Shown here piece after piece: positions 18,233-30,074 of a DNA stretch of 49,934 nucleotides; the first letter of the stretch is position 1, and every line of letters begins with the position of its first letter. The translations under genes were made by a program, and so were the position numbers. The notes beneath the pieces are model-generated. The model did no database searches and was not told the origin of the DNA. It saw nothing but the letters and a program-made list of their open reading frames with translations. Source of the DNA: Tepidimonas thermarum (GTDB taxonomy: Bacteria; Pseudomonadota; Gammaproteobacteria; Burkholderiales; Burkholderiaceae_C); the NCBI RefSeq assembly GCF_007556705.1, contig NZ_VJOL01000015.1, forward strand, positions 1 to 49,934, given 5' to 3'.

Positions 18233-18238
18233 TACACT
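18233..18238 (+). promoter_or_regulatory. Possible -10 element for pilD operon
   Basis: TACACT in the 56-base gap between ureG and pilD, 30 bases before the pilD ATG, in the same GCTACACTCG context as upstream of maeB. No strong -35 was seen, and no terminator separates it from ureG. Confidence 0.35.
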
Positions 18239-18268
18239 CGTGCGGTCAGCCCTTACCGCACCAGCCCA

Positions 18269-19210
18269 ATGCCTGCCGACCCCACACCCTTGGACCCCGC
18301 GCTGCTCGTGGCCGCCGCGGCGGTGCTGGGGCTGGTGATCGGCAGCTTTCTCAACGTCGTCATCCACCGCCTGCCGCGCATGCTGGAGCGCCGCTGGGCG
18401 GACGAATGCGCCGCCTATGCCGCCACCAGCGCCGCTGCCCAGCCAACCGCCGAGGCTGGGCCCGCCAGCGCCAACACCCGCGCCGGCACCGGGGCGGGTA
18501 TGGGCGCCGGGGCTGACGGCACGCCGGCGCGCTACAACCTGCTCGTGCCGCGCTCCCACTGCCCGGCGTGCCAAACCCCCATCCGCTGGTACCACAACAT
18601 CCCGCTGCTGGGCTGGATGGTGCTGCGCGGCCGCTGCGCCGCCTGTGGCGCAGCCATCGGCTGGCGCTACCCACTGGTGGAGCTGCTCACCGGCGTGGCC
18701 TTTGCCTGGGTCTGTGGCCGCTACGGGGCCAGCGCGGCCACCGTGGCGTGGTGGGCGTTTGCGGCCACGGTGCTGGCGCTGGCCTTCATCGACTGGGACA
18801 CGACCCTGCTGCCCGATGATCTGACGCTGCCGCTGGTGTGGGGGGGACTGGTCGCTGCGGCGCTGGGCTGGACGGGGGTGGCGCTGCCCGATGCGCTGTG
18901 GGGCGCGGTGGCGGGCTACACCAGCCTCTGGAGCGTCTATTGGGCCTTCAAGCTGCTCACCGGCAAGGAGGGCATGGGCTATGGCGACTTCAAACTGCTG
19001 GCGGCGCTGGGCGCGTGGTTGGGCTGGCAGGCACTCATCCCCGTGGTGCTGGTGGCGTCCGCCCTGGGCGCCCTGGTGGGGCTGGCCATGAAGGCCGCCG
19101 ACACGCTGCGCGAGGGCCGCTACGTGCCGTTTGGGCCGTTTCTGGCCTTTGGTGGCTTGCTGGTGTGGGCGCTGGGGCCGCAGCGGCTGCTGGGCCTGTT
19201 GGGGCTGTGA
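18269..19210 (+). CDS. pilD: Type IV prepilin peptidase / N-methyltransferase PilD
   Basis: A 313-residue inner-membrane aspartic protease that cleaves and N-methylates type IV pilins and type II secretion pseudopilins. The start IGSFLNVVIHRLPRMLERRW matches the family. The methyltransferase zinc motif is two CxxC pairs (SHCPACQ and GRCAACG). Catalytic aspartates are in FIDWDTTLLPDDL and the GMGYGDFKLLAALGAWLG (GxGD) motif. About 40 residues rich in Ala, Gly and Thr (45-85) form a longer-than-usual linker before the zinc motif. The stop overlaps the coaE start by one base. Confidence 0.95.
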   Translation: MPADPTPLDPALLVAAAAVLGLVIGSFLNVVIHRLPRMLERRWADECAAYAATSAAAQPTAEAGPASANTRAGTGAGMGAGADGTPARYNLLVPRSHCPACQTPIRWYHNIPLLGWMVLRGRCAACGAAIGWRYPLVELLTGVAFAWVCGRYGASAATVAWWAFAATVLALAFIDWDTTLLPDDLTLPLVWGGLVAAALGWTGVALPDALWGAVAGYTSLWSVYWAFKLLTGKEGMGYGDFKLLAALGAWLGWQALIPVVLVASALGALVGLAMKAADTLREGRYVPFGPFLAFGGLLVWALGPQRLLGLLGL

Positions 19211-19815
19211 TGGCACCGCCCCTGCGCATCGGCCTGACCGGCGGCATAGGCAGCGGCAAAAGCACGGTGGCCGCGATGCTGGCCGAACTCGGCGCGCCGG
19301 TGGTGGATGCCGATGCGCTGTCGCGTGCCAGCACGGCCCCGGGCGGCGCCGCCATCGAGCCCATCCGGCGCGCCTTCGGCGCCGACTTCATCACCCCGGC
19401 CGGCGCGCTGGACCGCGACCGCATGCGCGCCCTGGTGTTTGCCGATCCACAGGCCAAGGCGCGGCTCGAGGCCATCATCCACCCGTTGGTGCGCACCGAA
19501 ATCGACCGCCGCGTCGCCGCCTGCGCGGCCGATGCCATCGTGCTCGACCTGCCGCTGCTGGTCGAATCCGACGCCTGGCGCACGCGCTGCGACCGCGTGT
19601 GGGTGGTGGACTGTGCACCCGAGACGCAGATCCGCCGCGTCATGGCGCGCAACGGCTGGCCGCGTGAACAGGTGCTGGCGGTGCTGGCCCAGCAGGCCAG
19701 CCGGTCGCAGCGGCTGGCCGCGGCCGACGTGGTGATCGACAACGACGGCATCGACCTCGACACGTTGCGCGCGCGCGTGCGCCAAGCGTGGGAGCGGCGG
19801 GGATTGCCGCTATGA
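19210..19815 (+). CDS. coaE: Dephospho-CoA kinase
   Basis: A 201-residue P-loop kinase for the last step of coenzyme A synthesis. The N-terminal LRIGLTGGIGSGKSTVAAML carries the Walker A loop. VVDADALSR holds the substrate-contact DAD, followed by IIHPLVR, LDLPLLVES and the RVWVVDC strand. The ATG at 19210 overlaps the pilD TGA, which argues for coupled translation. The end of the gene contains the likely zapD -10 element. Confidence 0.95.
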   Translation: MAPPLRIGLTGGIGSGKSTVAAMLAELGAPVVDADALSRASTAPGGAAIEPIRRAFGADFITPAGALDRDRMRALVFADPQAKARLEAIIHPLVRTEIDRRVAACAADAIVLDLPLLVESDAWRTRCDRVWVVDCAPETQIRRVMARNGWPREQVLAVLAQQASRSQRLAAADVVIDNDGIDLDTLRARVRQAWERRGLPL

Positions 19816-19816
19816 T
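19811..19816 (+). promoter_or_regulatory. Possible -10 element giving leaderless zapD mRNA
   Basis: TATGAT lies at the very end of coaE, six bases before the zapD GTG at 19823. If used, transcription would start at about the start codon. No good -35 is visible, so this is a suggestion only. Confidence 0.25.
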
Positions 19817-19822
19817 GCCCGC

Positions 19823-20581
<759 letters not shown>

Positions 20582-20597
20582 GCCCCAAGGGCCCCCG

Positions 20598-20804
20598 ATG
20601 ACCACACCGTTTCCAGCCCGTACCGTGACCTGCCCCACCTGCGGCGGGCCGTCGCGCTACGCCCCGGACAACCCGTGGCGCCCGTTTTGCTGCGAGCGCT
20701 GCAAGCAAATCGACCTGGGCGCCTGGGCCAGCGAGCACTTTCGCGTGCCCGACCCGACGCCGCCCGACCCCGGCGCACAAGGGGATGGCACGCGGCTGCA
20801 TTGA
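20598..20804 (+). CDS. yacG: DNA gyrase inhibitor YacG, zinc-binding
   Basis: A 68-residue small zinc protein that binds GyrB. It has the Cys4 pattern CPTCG (about 12-16) and [16 protein letters not shown] (about 31-46), followed by a disordered Pro/Asp-rich tail, the normal UPF0243 layout. It starts at the ATG at 20598 and is the last gene of the pilD operon. It converges with the mutT-like gene 25 bases away. Confidence 0.94.
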   Translation: MTTPFPARTVTCPTCGGPSRYAPDNPWRPFCCERCKQIDLGAWASEHFRVPDPTPPDPGAQGDGTRLH

Positions 20805-20829
20805 CGCCACAGGCGGCTGCAGCCCGCCG

Positions 20830-21312
20830 TCAACGCGGGCGGTGTGGCGGCGGATGGTGCGCCAACGCGTCCAGCAGCGGCACCGTGCCCGGCAGGATCG
20901 GCGCCACCGTCACCGGCAGCGTCTGCCAGGCATAGCGCTGGCCCTCGTGCATGTGCAGCGCGCCGTGCCAGTCGTACACGCAGCACACCTGCAGGCACAC
21001 GCGCGCATGCGGGTAATCGGCGTGCAGCACGCGCCACGGGTGCGCGGCGCCGATGGTCACACCGATTTCCTCCTGCAGCTCGCGCCGCAGCGCCTGCTCC
21101 AGCGTCTCACCCGGCTCGATCTTGCCGCCGGGGAACTCCCAATACCCCGCATAGGCCTTGCCGGGCGGCCGCGTCGTCAGCAACAAGCGGCCCGCGGCGT
21201 CGATGAGCACGCCCACCGCCACGTCCACCACCGGGCGCGGCCCGGGCGCACGCGGCCGGTCGGGGTCGATGACCAGCAACCCGGGCGCGCCGGCGTCGGC
21301 CGGGGTGCTCAC
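20830..21312 (-). CDS. mutT: Nudix hydrolase, MutT-like (8-oxo-dGTP diphosphatase)
   Basis: 160 residues with a complete Nudix box: GGKIEPGETLEQALRRELQEEIGV fits G-x5-E-x7-REUxEEXGU, preceded by AYAGYWEFP as in MutT. It sanitises 8-oxo-dGTP and so prevents A:T to C:G transversions. The start is a GTG at 21310-21312 overlapping the stop of the upstream ATPase gene (GTGA). The frame is open further, but that region is occupied by the ATPase. About 30 residues precede the Nudix fold. Confidence 0.88.
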   Translation of the reverse strand: MSTPADAGAPGLLVIDPDRPRAPGPRPVVDVAVGVLIDAAGRLLLTTRPPGKAYAGYWEFPGGKIEPGETLEQALRRELQEEIGVTIGAAHPWRVLHADYPHARVCLQVCCVYDWHGALHMHEGQRYAWQTLPVTVAPILPGTVPLLDALAHHPPPHRPR

Positions 21313-22187
21313 GCCCCCTCCTGCGACCAGCGAGCGGCCCAGTCGCGCGCAAACTGGTACGCCACGCGGCCGCTGCGCGAGCCACGCTCCAGCGCCCAGA
21401 CCAGTGCGTGCGGGCGCGCGGCTTCGATCGCCGACTCCCCCAGGCCGTAGTGCGTCAGCCACTGGCGCACCACGCTCAGGTATTCGTCCTGGCTGAAGGG
21501 GTAGAAGCTCACCCACAGCCCAAAGCGCTCGGACAGCGAAATCTTTTCCTCCACCGCCTCGCCGGGGTGCACCTCGCCGTCATCGGTGTGGGTGTAGCTG
21601 AGGTTCTCCCGCATGTACTCCGGCAGCAGGTGGCGCCGGTTGCTGGTGGCGTAGATCAGCACGTTGGGGCTGGCCGCAGCCACCGAGCCGTCCAGGATCG
21701 ACTTGAGCGCCTTGTAACCCGACTCGCCTTCCTCGAAACTGAGGTCGTCGCAAAAGACGATGAAACGCTCGGGCCGCGGCGCCACCACGTCCACGATGTC
21801 CGGCAGGTCGGTCAGGTCGGCCTTGTCCACCTCGATCAGGCGCAGGCCCTGCGCGGCGTAGGCATTGAGGCAGGCTTTGATCAGCGAGCTCTTGCCCGTG
21901 CCGCGCGCGCCGGTGAGCAGCACATTGTTGGCCGGCAGCCCCTGCACAAAGCGCTCGGTGTTGCGCTGCACCTTGGCCTTTTGGTCGTCGATCTCGCGCA
22001 AATCGTCCAGCCGGATCGGGGCCACGTGGCGCACCGGCTCGAGCACGCCGTGGGCACCACGCTTGCGGTAGCGAAAGGCAACCGAGGCGTTCCAGTCCGG
22101 CGCCCCCAGCGGCTGCGGCAGGATGGACTCCAGGCGGGCGACCAGCGCCTCCACCCGCATCAGCACCCGCTCGAAATGCTCGTTCAT
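21309..22187 (-). CDS. DUF815-family AAA-type ATPase
   Basis: A 292-residue P-loop protein. Walker A is LLTGARGTGKSSLIKA (about 92-107) and Walker B-like FIVFCDDLSFEEGE (about 149-162). A sensor-like LIYATSNRRHLLPEYM follows, and the C-terminus LERGSRSGRVAYQFARDW matches DUF815. Biological role is unknown. It lies in the argJ-ATPase-MutT order frequent in Burkholderiales. The ATG at 22185-22187 is 5 bases from argJ, so it is co-transcribed. Confidence 0.9.
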   Translation of the reverse strand: MNEHFERVLMRVEALVARLESILPQPLGAPDWNASVAFRYRKRGAHGVLEPVRHVAPIRLDDLREIDDQKAKVQRNTERFVQGLPANNVLLTGARGTGKSSLIKACLNAYAAQGLRLIEVDKADLTDLPDIVDVVAPRPERFIVFCDDLSFEEGESGYKALKSILDGSVAAASPNVLIYATSNRRHLLPEYMRENLSYTHTDDGEVHPGEAVEEKISLSERFGLWVSFYPFSQDEYLSVVRQWLTHYGLGESAIEAARPHALVWALERGSRSGRVAYQFARDWAARWSQEGA

Positions 22188-22192
22188 GGCCG

Positions 22193-23428
22193 TCAACTGC
22201 GGTAATCGGCGTTGATGCTCACGTAGTCGTGGCTGAGGTCGCAGGTCCAAACCGTCTCGGCGACCGCGCCCCGGCCCAGGTCCACGCGCACGGTGATTTC
22301 GCTTTGCCGCATCACGCGCTGGCCATCCTCCTCGCGGTAGGCGGGGTGGCGCCCGCCACGGGTGACCACGTGCACATCGTCCAGGTACAGCTCGATGCGG
22401 CCCTGGTCCAGATCGTCGATGCCCGCGTAGCCCACCGCGGCCAGGATGCGGCCGAGGTTGGGGTCGCTGGCGTAAAACGCGGTTTTGACCAGGGGCGAAT
22501 GCGCCACCGCGTACGCGACCCGCAGGCATTCGTCGGCGTCGCGGCCGCCTTCGACGCGCACGGTGATGAATTTGGTCGCGCCCTCGCCATCGCGCACGAT
22601 GGCGTGCGCCAGGGTGCGCGCCACCTCGGTCACCGCTGCCAGCAGCGCCTGCCCTGCGGGGCTGTCGAGCAACTCAATGCGCGCCAGCGGCGCGCGCCCG
22701 GTGGCCATGACGACGAACGAATCGTTGGTCGAGGTGTCGCCATCCACCGTGATGCGGTTGAACGAGCCGTCCGCCGCGCGGCGCGCCAGCGCGTCGATCA
22801 GGCCCGGCGCCAGCGGCGCATCGGTGGCGACGAACCCGAGCATCGTGGCCATGTTGGGCCGGATCATGCCAGCGCCTTTGGCGATGCCGGTGACGGTCAC
22901 CGGCACGCCTTCGATGAGGATGCGCCGGCTGGCCGCCTTGGGCACGGTGTCGGTGGTCATGATGCCCTCGGCCGCGCGCAGCCAGTGCGCCCCGTCCGGC
23001 GCGGCATCGGCCAGCGCCGCCGGCAGCCCGGCCAGGATGCGCGGCACGGGCAACGGCTCCATGATCACCCCAGTGGAAAACGGCAGGATCTGCTGCGGCG
23101 CAAGATCGAGCTTTTGCGCCAGCGCGATGCACACGGTGTGCGCATCGACCAGGCCCTGCTCGCCCGTGCCGGCGTTGGCGCAGCCGGTGTTGATGACCAG
23201 CGCCCGCACGCCCATACCCGCCGCCAGGTGTTCGCGGCAGACCTGCACCGGCGCGGCACAGTAGCGGTTGCGGGTGAACACGCCGCCCACCGCCGCGCCC
23301 TCATCCAGCAGCATCACGGTCAGGTCCTTGCGGTTGGGCTTGCGCACGTGCGCCTCGGCCACGCCCAGGCGCACGCCGGCCACGGGCCAGAGTTGGTCGG
23401 CGCTCGGTACGGTCCAGTTGACGGCCAT
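22193..23428 (-). CDS. argJ: Bifunctional ornithine acetyltransferase / N-acetylglutamate synthase
   Basis: 411 residues. ArgJ recycles the acetyl group of N-acetylornithine onto glutamate in arginine synthesis. The self-cleavage site is in [15 protein letters not shown], where the Thr of AT-M-LGF becomes the N-terminal nucleophile of the beta chain (about residue 194). Other family blocks are [38 protein letters not shown] and [16 protein letters not shown]. The start ATG is at 23428, 21 bases downstream of the secA stop. Confidence 0.96.
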   Translation of the reverse strand: MAVNWTVPSADQLWPVAGVRLGVAEAHVRKPNRKDLTVMLLDEGAAVGGVFTRNRYCAAPVQVCREHLAAGMGVRALVINTGCANAGTGEQGLVDAHTVCIALAQKLDLAPQQILPFSTGVIMEPLPVPRILAGLPAALADAAPDGAHWLRAAEGIMTTDTVPKAASRRILIEGVPVTVTGIAKGAGMIRPNMATMLGFVATDAPLAPGLIDALARRAADGSFNRITVDGDTSTNDSFVVMATGRAPLARIELLDSPAGQALLAAVTEVARTLAHAIVRDGEGATKFITVRVEGGRDADECLRVAYAVAHSPLVKTAFYASDPNLGRILAAVGYAGIDDLDQGRIELYLDDVHVVTRGGRHPAYREEDGQRVMRQSEITVRVDLGRGAVAETVWTCDLSHDYVSINADYRS

Positions 23429-23449
23429 GGTATCGGTTCCCCTTGGGTC

Positions 23450-26187
<2,738 letters not shown>

Positions 26188-26206
<19 letters not shown>

Positions 26207-26286
26207 ACAAATCCCACCACGCAAGCGCGCGCAGCGCGCGTGGCCAAAGCGAAACTCGGAACACCCAGCCACCGGCAGGGCGCCAT
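26188..26286 (-). other. Candidate upstream small ORF overlapping the secA start
   Basis: An ATG at 26284-26286 opens a 32-codon frame ([14 protein letters not shown]..., ending VWPSPF) that stops at 26188, 16 bases into secA in another frame. The product has one basic residue followed by a weak hydrophobic stretch. It is not homologous to SecM as far as can be seen, and no Shine-Dalgarno site precedes it. It may be chance; it is listed because secA is known to be regulated by leader peptides in other bacteria. Confidence 0.2.
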
Positions 26287-26293
26287 GACGCGC

Positions 26294-26319
26294 GGCCCGG
26301 GCACTTGCGTGCCCAGGCC
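26294..26319 (-). promoter_or_regulatory. Stable hairpin in the secA 5' leader
   Basis: GGCCCGGGCAC (26294-26304) and GTGCCCAGGCC (26309-26319) pair over 11 positions with one wobble pair, around a four-base loop. The stem lies about 8 bases after the inferred transcription start and just upstream of the small ORF. No U-run follows, so it is not a plain terminator. Confidence 0.45.
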
Positions 26320-26333
26320 ACTTGCTGCAGGCA

Positions 26334-26339
26334 TTGTAG
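26334..26339 (-). promoter_or_regulatory. Probable -10 element for secA
   Basis: On the minus strand the hexamer is TACAAT, the same -10 sequence seen upstream of lysS, livH and the desaturase gene. It lies between the dciA stop (26373) and secA, giving a leader of about 120 bases. Confidence 0.4.
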
Positions 26340-26372
26340 CCCCGCGTGCCACGGGTCTGGCGCCAGCGCCCG

Positions 26373-26675
26373 TTATGCCCGGGGGGGATGCCCCTGCACA
26401 CGCACCTGCAGGGTTTGCACGTCCGCCCCCGCCGTGCGCGCCGCCGCCAGCAACACCGGGGCGAGCTGCCGCACCTTGGCCGCCACCGACGGGTTGGCCG
26501 CCAGCACGCACCACACCCCTTCGTCCAGCGGACCGGCGCTGACCTGGTCCCGCAGGCCCGGCGGCAGGTGCACCACCACGCGTTGCAACAACCGGCGCGA
26601 CGCCCACGCACGCTCGGCCACGTCGGCGAGCACGGGGTTGGCACGCACGGCCTGTTGGAGCGTCAAAACGGACAT
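26373..26675 (-). CDS. dciA: DUF721 / DciA-family protein, probable helicase-loading factor
   Basis: 100 residues starting [30 protein letters not shown] and ending [14 protein letters not shown]. The fold and position next to secA match the DUF721 (DciA) family, members of which recruit the replicative helicase DnaB in bacteria lacking DnaC. The match is from the KH-like pattern ([17 protein letters not shown], then [23 protein letters not shown]). Identification is reasonable but not certain, as the family diverges fast. Confidence 0.7.
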   Translation of the reverse strand: MSVLTLQQAVRANPVLADVAERAWASRRLLQRVVVHLPPGLRDQVSAGPLDEGVWCVLAANPSVAAKVRQLAPVLLAAARTAGADVQTLQVRVQGHPPRA

Positions 26676-26697
26676 GGCGCGCAACCGATCGTTGTGC

Positions 26698-26997
26698 TCA
26701 CGGCGCGGCCTGCCCCACCGCGTCGCGCAGGCACTTCTGTGTGAAACTGGTCTTGGCCGCACCGGCCAGTTTCTTCTCGGCCGCGCGGGCATCGCAGGCG
26801 GTCTGGGCATCCTGCTCGCACTTCTTCAGAAACGACGTTTTGGCCGCACCGGCCAGCTTCTTGTGGGCGGCCGCCGCGTGGCAGGTGGGGCCCGCGCCAT
26901 CGGCCGGGGACTGGGCCCAGGCCGGGCTGGCCGCCATGGCCAGCGCCGCTGTGCCGACCATCAAACCCGTGGCGAGATGGGAAAACGTGATGCGCAT
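26698..26997 (-). CDS. psiF: PsiF-repeat periplasmic protein
   Basis: 99 residues with a signal peptide (MRITFSHLATGLMVGTAALAMAASPAWAQ). Two near-identical PsiF repeats of about 30 residues follow, each containing a Cys, KKLAGAAKTSF and a second Cys (KKC / QKC). In E. coli psiF is phosphate-starvation inducible; its function is unknown. The two repeats share the LAGAAKTSF core exactly, suggesting recent duplication. It lies 22 bases upstream of dciA on the same strand. Confidence 0.85.
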   Translation of the reverse strand: MRITFSHLATGLMVGTAALAMAASPAWAQSPADGAGPTCHAAAAHKKLAGAAKTSFLKKCEQDAQTACDARAAEKKLAGAAKTSFTQKCLRDAVGQAAP

Positions 26998-27089
26998 GGG
27001 ACGCCTCCAGACGGTTGGGACCGACACCCTGCCGACCCCGAGCCGACAGTCTACGCCAGGAAAGCACCCGGGCCACCCGGCTGGTCCCC

Positions 27090-28211
27090 TCAGGGTGTGG
27101 GCCGCAAGCGCAACAGGCGGCCATCGAACGCATCGGTCAACACATACAGGTAGCCATCGGGCCCCTGCCGCACGTCGCGGATGCGCTCGCCCAGGTCGGT
27201 CAGCAAACGGTGCTCGCGCACCACGCGCGGCCCGTCCAGCTCCAGCCGCACCAGGTGCTGCCCACGCAGCGCGCCGATGAACAGGTTGCCACGCCAGGCG
27301 GTGCCATAGCGGTCGCTGGTCAAAAACGCCATGCCCGACGGCGCGATCGACGGCGTCCAGTGGTGGATGGGGGGCACCATGCCGGGCTTGGCCGTGCCTT
27401 CGCCAATCGGGCCGCCGCCGTACTGCTCGCCAAAGGTCACCACCGGCCAGCCGTGGTTGCCGCCAGGCGGCGGCCGGTTGATTTCGTCGCCGCCCTGCGG
27501 GCCGTGCTCGTGGATCCACAGGCGGCCATCCGGCCCCCAGGCCGCGCCTTGCGGGTTGCGGTGGCCATAGCTCCATATCTGCGGCAGCGCATCGGCCCGC
27601 CCGACGAACGGGTTGTCCGGCGGCACCTGGCCGTCCTTGCCCACCCGCACCACCTTGCCCAGGTGGTTGTCCAGCGCCTGCGCATCGGCCATGCGGTGGT
27701 AGCGCTCGCCCAGCGTCAAAAACAACGTGCCGTCCGGCGCCTCGACGATGCGGCAGCCAAAATGCAGCCGGCTGGCCACCGGGGGCTGCTGGCGGAACAA
27801 CACCTCGACCGCGTCCAGCCGGCGCGCATCGGGCGACAACACCGCGCGCGCCAGCGCGGTGGCATTGCCGCGACGCTGCGGGTCGGGCTCGGCATAGCAC
27901 AGGTAGAGCACGCGGTTGCGCACAAAGTCGCGGTCGAGCACCACATCCAGCAGGCCGCCCTGCCCGACCGCGTCCACGCGCGGCACGCCCGCGATGGGGG
28001 GCTGCAGGCGGCCGTCCGGCTCCACCACGCGCAGCCGCCCGGGGCGCTCGGTCACCAAAAAGCGCCCCTGTGGCAAAAAGGCCACCGCCCACGGGTGCTC
28101 CAGCCCACTGGCCACCGTCTCGGCCTGCACGCGCGTGGCCGCCTCCGCCCCCGCGGCCAAGGCCACGGTCGCCGCCACCAGCACCACACCCGCACCACGG
28201 ATCCATCGCAT
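27090..28211 (-). CDS. Soluble PQQ-dependent aldose dehydrogenase-type protein (YliI/Asd-like)
   Basis: 373 residues with a signal peptide (MRWIRGAGVVLVAATVALAAGAEA), then a six-bladed beta-propeller of the GSDH family. It begins VASGLEHPWAVAFLPQGRFLVTERPGRLRV; HFGCRIVEAPDGTLFLTLGER, YGHRNPQGAAWGPDGRLW and HEHGPQGGDEIN supply the catalytic and PQQ-binding residues expected. It would oxidise aldose sugars in the periplasm. The ATG at 28209-28211 is supported by AAGGAG six bases upstream; an in-frame TTG at 28226 is less likely. No PQQ synthesis genes are in the window. Confidence 0.88.
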   Translation of the reverse strand: MRWIRGAGVVLVAATVALAAGAEAATRVQAETVASGLEHPWAVAFLPQGRFLVTERPGRLRVVEPDGRLQPPIAGVPRVDAVGQGGLLDVVLDRDFVRNRVLYLCYAEPDPQRRGNATALARAVLSPDARRLDAVEVLFRQQPPVASRLHFGCRIVEAPDGTLFLTLGERYHRMADAQALDNHLGKVVRVGKDGQVPPDNPFVGRADALPQIWSYGHRNPQGAAWGPDGRLWIHEHGPQGGDEINRPPPGGNHGWPVVTFGEQYGGGPIGEGTAKPGMVPPIHHWTPSIAPSGMAFLTSDRYGTAWRGNLFIGALRGQHLVRLELDGPRVVREHRLLTDLGERIRDVRQGPDGYLYVLTDAFDGRLLRLRPTP

Positions 28212-28253
28212 GGCAGACTCCTTCAAGGGTTGCGTCGCGCAGCCTGTGCTCCT

Positions 28254-29927
28254 TCACGCCGCAGGGGACGGGGCCGCACACACCTGGTTGCGCCCGCCGT
28301 GTTTGGCCTGGTACAGCGCCGCGTCGGCACGGCCGACCAAGTGCTCGATCGACTCGTGCGGCAGGACCTGCGCCACCCCCAAACTGATGGTCACCGGGCG
28401 ATCGATGGGAAAGGCATGCGCCGCCACCCGGGCACGCAGCTGCTCCGCCAGTTCCTGCGCCTCGGCCAGCGTGCCGTTGCGCACCACGATCAAAAACTCC
28501 TCCCCGCCCCAGCGGCCCACCACGTCGGTGGTGCGGATGCGTTGCGACACGATGCGCGCCAACTCGCGCAACACGTCGTCGCCGGCTTGATGCCCAAACA
28601 CATCGTTGACCGCTTTGAAGTGGTCGATGTCGAACATGATGACCGAAAACGGCGTGCCATGCCGCTGAAAACGCTGGTGCTCAGCGACCAGATGCGCGTC
28701 GATGGTTCGGCGGTTGGGAATGCCCGTCAGCCCGTCCAATGTCGCCTGGCGCGCGAGCTCAACGTTGCGCTGCGCCAGCGTCTGATTGAGCGCGGAGATT
28801 TGCTGGTTGGCCTGGTCCAATTGGGCGTTGCGCGCCAGCAGCGTCTGCATCAGGGTGCTCTCGATGGCCGCGGCGATTTGCGCCATCCCATCGTCCGCTT
28901 GCGCTGCCAAACCCTCCGCGCTGCCCGTGGCGGAAAGGGCCCGTAGGCGTTGCAGCAGCAGCGCCAGCGGCCGCATGACGCGGCGTTGCCACAGGACCGC
29001 CAGCACCAGCGTCATGGCCAGCGATGACGCGAACAACATCCCGGCCAGCACGGCCAGCCGCTGCAGAATCGGGGCGCGGATTTCGGCCTCATCCACCGTC
29101 GTCACCAGCCGCCAGGCGGCCATCGGAATCTCGGAGATGTAGCCGATGCGCCGCTGCGTCCCGTCGGTATAGGCAATCTCACCGTGCGGGCCGATGCGCG
29201 GGTCGTCCCCCCAGACCTGTCGCACCGACTTGCCGATCAGGGCGTGATTGGCATGCGCGACGATGGTGTGCGTGCTGTCGATGAGAAAGCTTTGCGCCGA
29301 CGCAAAAATGTGCGAGCGGGCTTCGATCTGCGCAGCGATTTCCCGCGTATGGCTGTCGATCGACAGCACGCCGGTGGCGCTGCGGTCGGGGCCGGTCAGC
29401 AAACGCGCCGTGGCCAGCAGCAGCTCGCCGGTCGTCGCCTCCGCGTAGAGCAGCCCCACGACCTCCTGGCGACCGCCGCGGGCGTCCATGACCGCCCGGT
29501 ACCAGGGTCTGACGCGGGGATCGAAGCCGGGCGGCGGGGTGTAGTCGTTGATCAACAGCGTGCCGTCCGTGTAGCCCGAGTAGACGTAATAAATGTTCGG
29601 GTTGGCCCGCTGCGCCTCGCGGTACAGGCGCAGCACGTCCTGCCGCACGGTCTCTGGCGCCCACGGCGCGCTGGCCACCGCCGGCATCGCGCCCAGCAGC
29701 TGGACGGTGTTGCGGATTTCACGAAAATAGCCTTCGACGAAGGCGCTGATGGCCCGGTTGCGCTCCTGCACGTACGAGTGCGCCGTCTCCAGTCGCTCTG
29801 GGTAGTACAGCCAGGCAAATCCGGCCAAGACCAGGAGGGGAAAGGCCAGCGCAAACACCCCCACCGTCAACACGACCGTGTTGCGCAGTTTGCGCGGGGT
29901 TCGCAACCCGGTGGAGGGCTGTGGCAC
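28254..29927 (-). CDS. Membrane diguanylate cyclase with periplasmic dCache domain
   Basis: 557 residues. An N-terminal helix (VVLTVGVFALAFPLLVLAGFAWL) is followed by an extracytoplasmic dCache sensor (about 45-290; NIYYVYSGYTDGTLLIND and DPRVRPWYRAVM), a second helix (VLAGMLFASSLAMTLVLAVLW) and a coiled-coil stretch. The GGDEF domain has the active-site variant GGEEF and an upstream inhibitory RxxD (RTTD) five residues before it, so it should make cyclic di-GMP with product inhibition. There is no EAL domain. The ligand is unknown. The PQQ dehydrogenase gene follows 42 bases downstream. Confidence 0.93.
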   Translation of the reverse strand: MPQPSTGLRTPRKLRNTVVLTVGVFALAFPLLVLAGFAWLYYPERLETAHSYVQERNRAISAFVEGYFREIRNTVQLLGAMPAVASAPWAPETVRQDVLRLYREAQRANPNIYYVYSGYTDGTLLINDYTPPPGFDPRVRPWYRAVMDARGGRQEVVGLLYAEATTGELLLATARLLTGPDRSATGVLSIDSHTREIAAQIEARSHIFASAQSFLIDSTHTIVAHANHALIGKSVRQVWGDDPRIGPHGEIAYTDGTQRRIGYISEIPMAAWRLVTTVDEAEIRAPILQRLAVLAGMLFASSLAMTLVLAVLWQRRVMRPLALLLQRLRALSATGSAEGLAAQADDGMAQIAAAIESTLMQTLLARNAQLDQANQQISALNQTLAQRNVELARQATLDGLTGIPNRRTIDAHLVAEHQRFQRHGTPFSVIMFDIDHFKAVNDVFGHQAGDDVLRELARIVSQRIRTTDVVGRWGGEEFLIVVRNGTLAEAQELAEQLRARVAAHAFPIDRPVTISLGVAQVLPHESIEHLVGRADAALYQAKHGGRNQVCAAPSPAA

Positions 29928-30013
29928 GTCAGGCTCCGCAGGTCAAATAAGGGGCAGCGGCGCCATCATGGCGGGCGCCAGCGGTGATCTTACCCAGACG
30001 GGGAACCAAGGCC

Positions 30014-30040
30014 TTAGCACTCGATCCAAGAGAGTGCTAA
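30014..30040. promoter_or_regulatory. CIRCE element (HrcA operator) upstream of rpoH
   Basis: TTAGCACTC (30014-30022), nine bases, and GAGTGCTAA (30032-30040) form the exact CIRCE consensus TTAGCACTC-N9-GAGTGCTAA with no mismatch. It ends 34 bases before the rpoH ATG. CIRCE is the operator of the heat-shock repressor HrcA, best known upstream of groESL and dnaK. The hrcA gene itself is not in this window. Confidence 0.93.
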
Positions 30041-30074
30041 CATGATGACGATGCATTGCAGGAGAGGAGAGCCG

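Noticed and set aside
26294-26319. secA leader hairpin as a terminator of dciA
   Set aside because: It lies downstream of the dciA stop but lacks a U-run on the minus strand.
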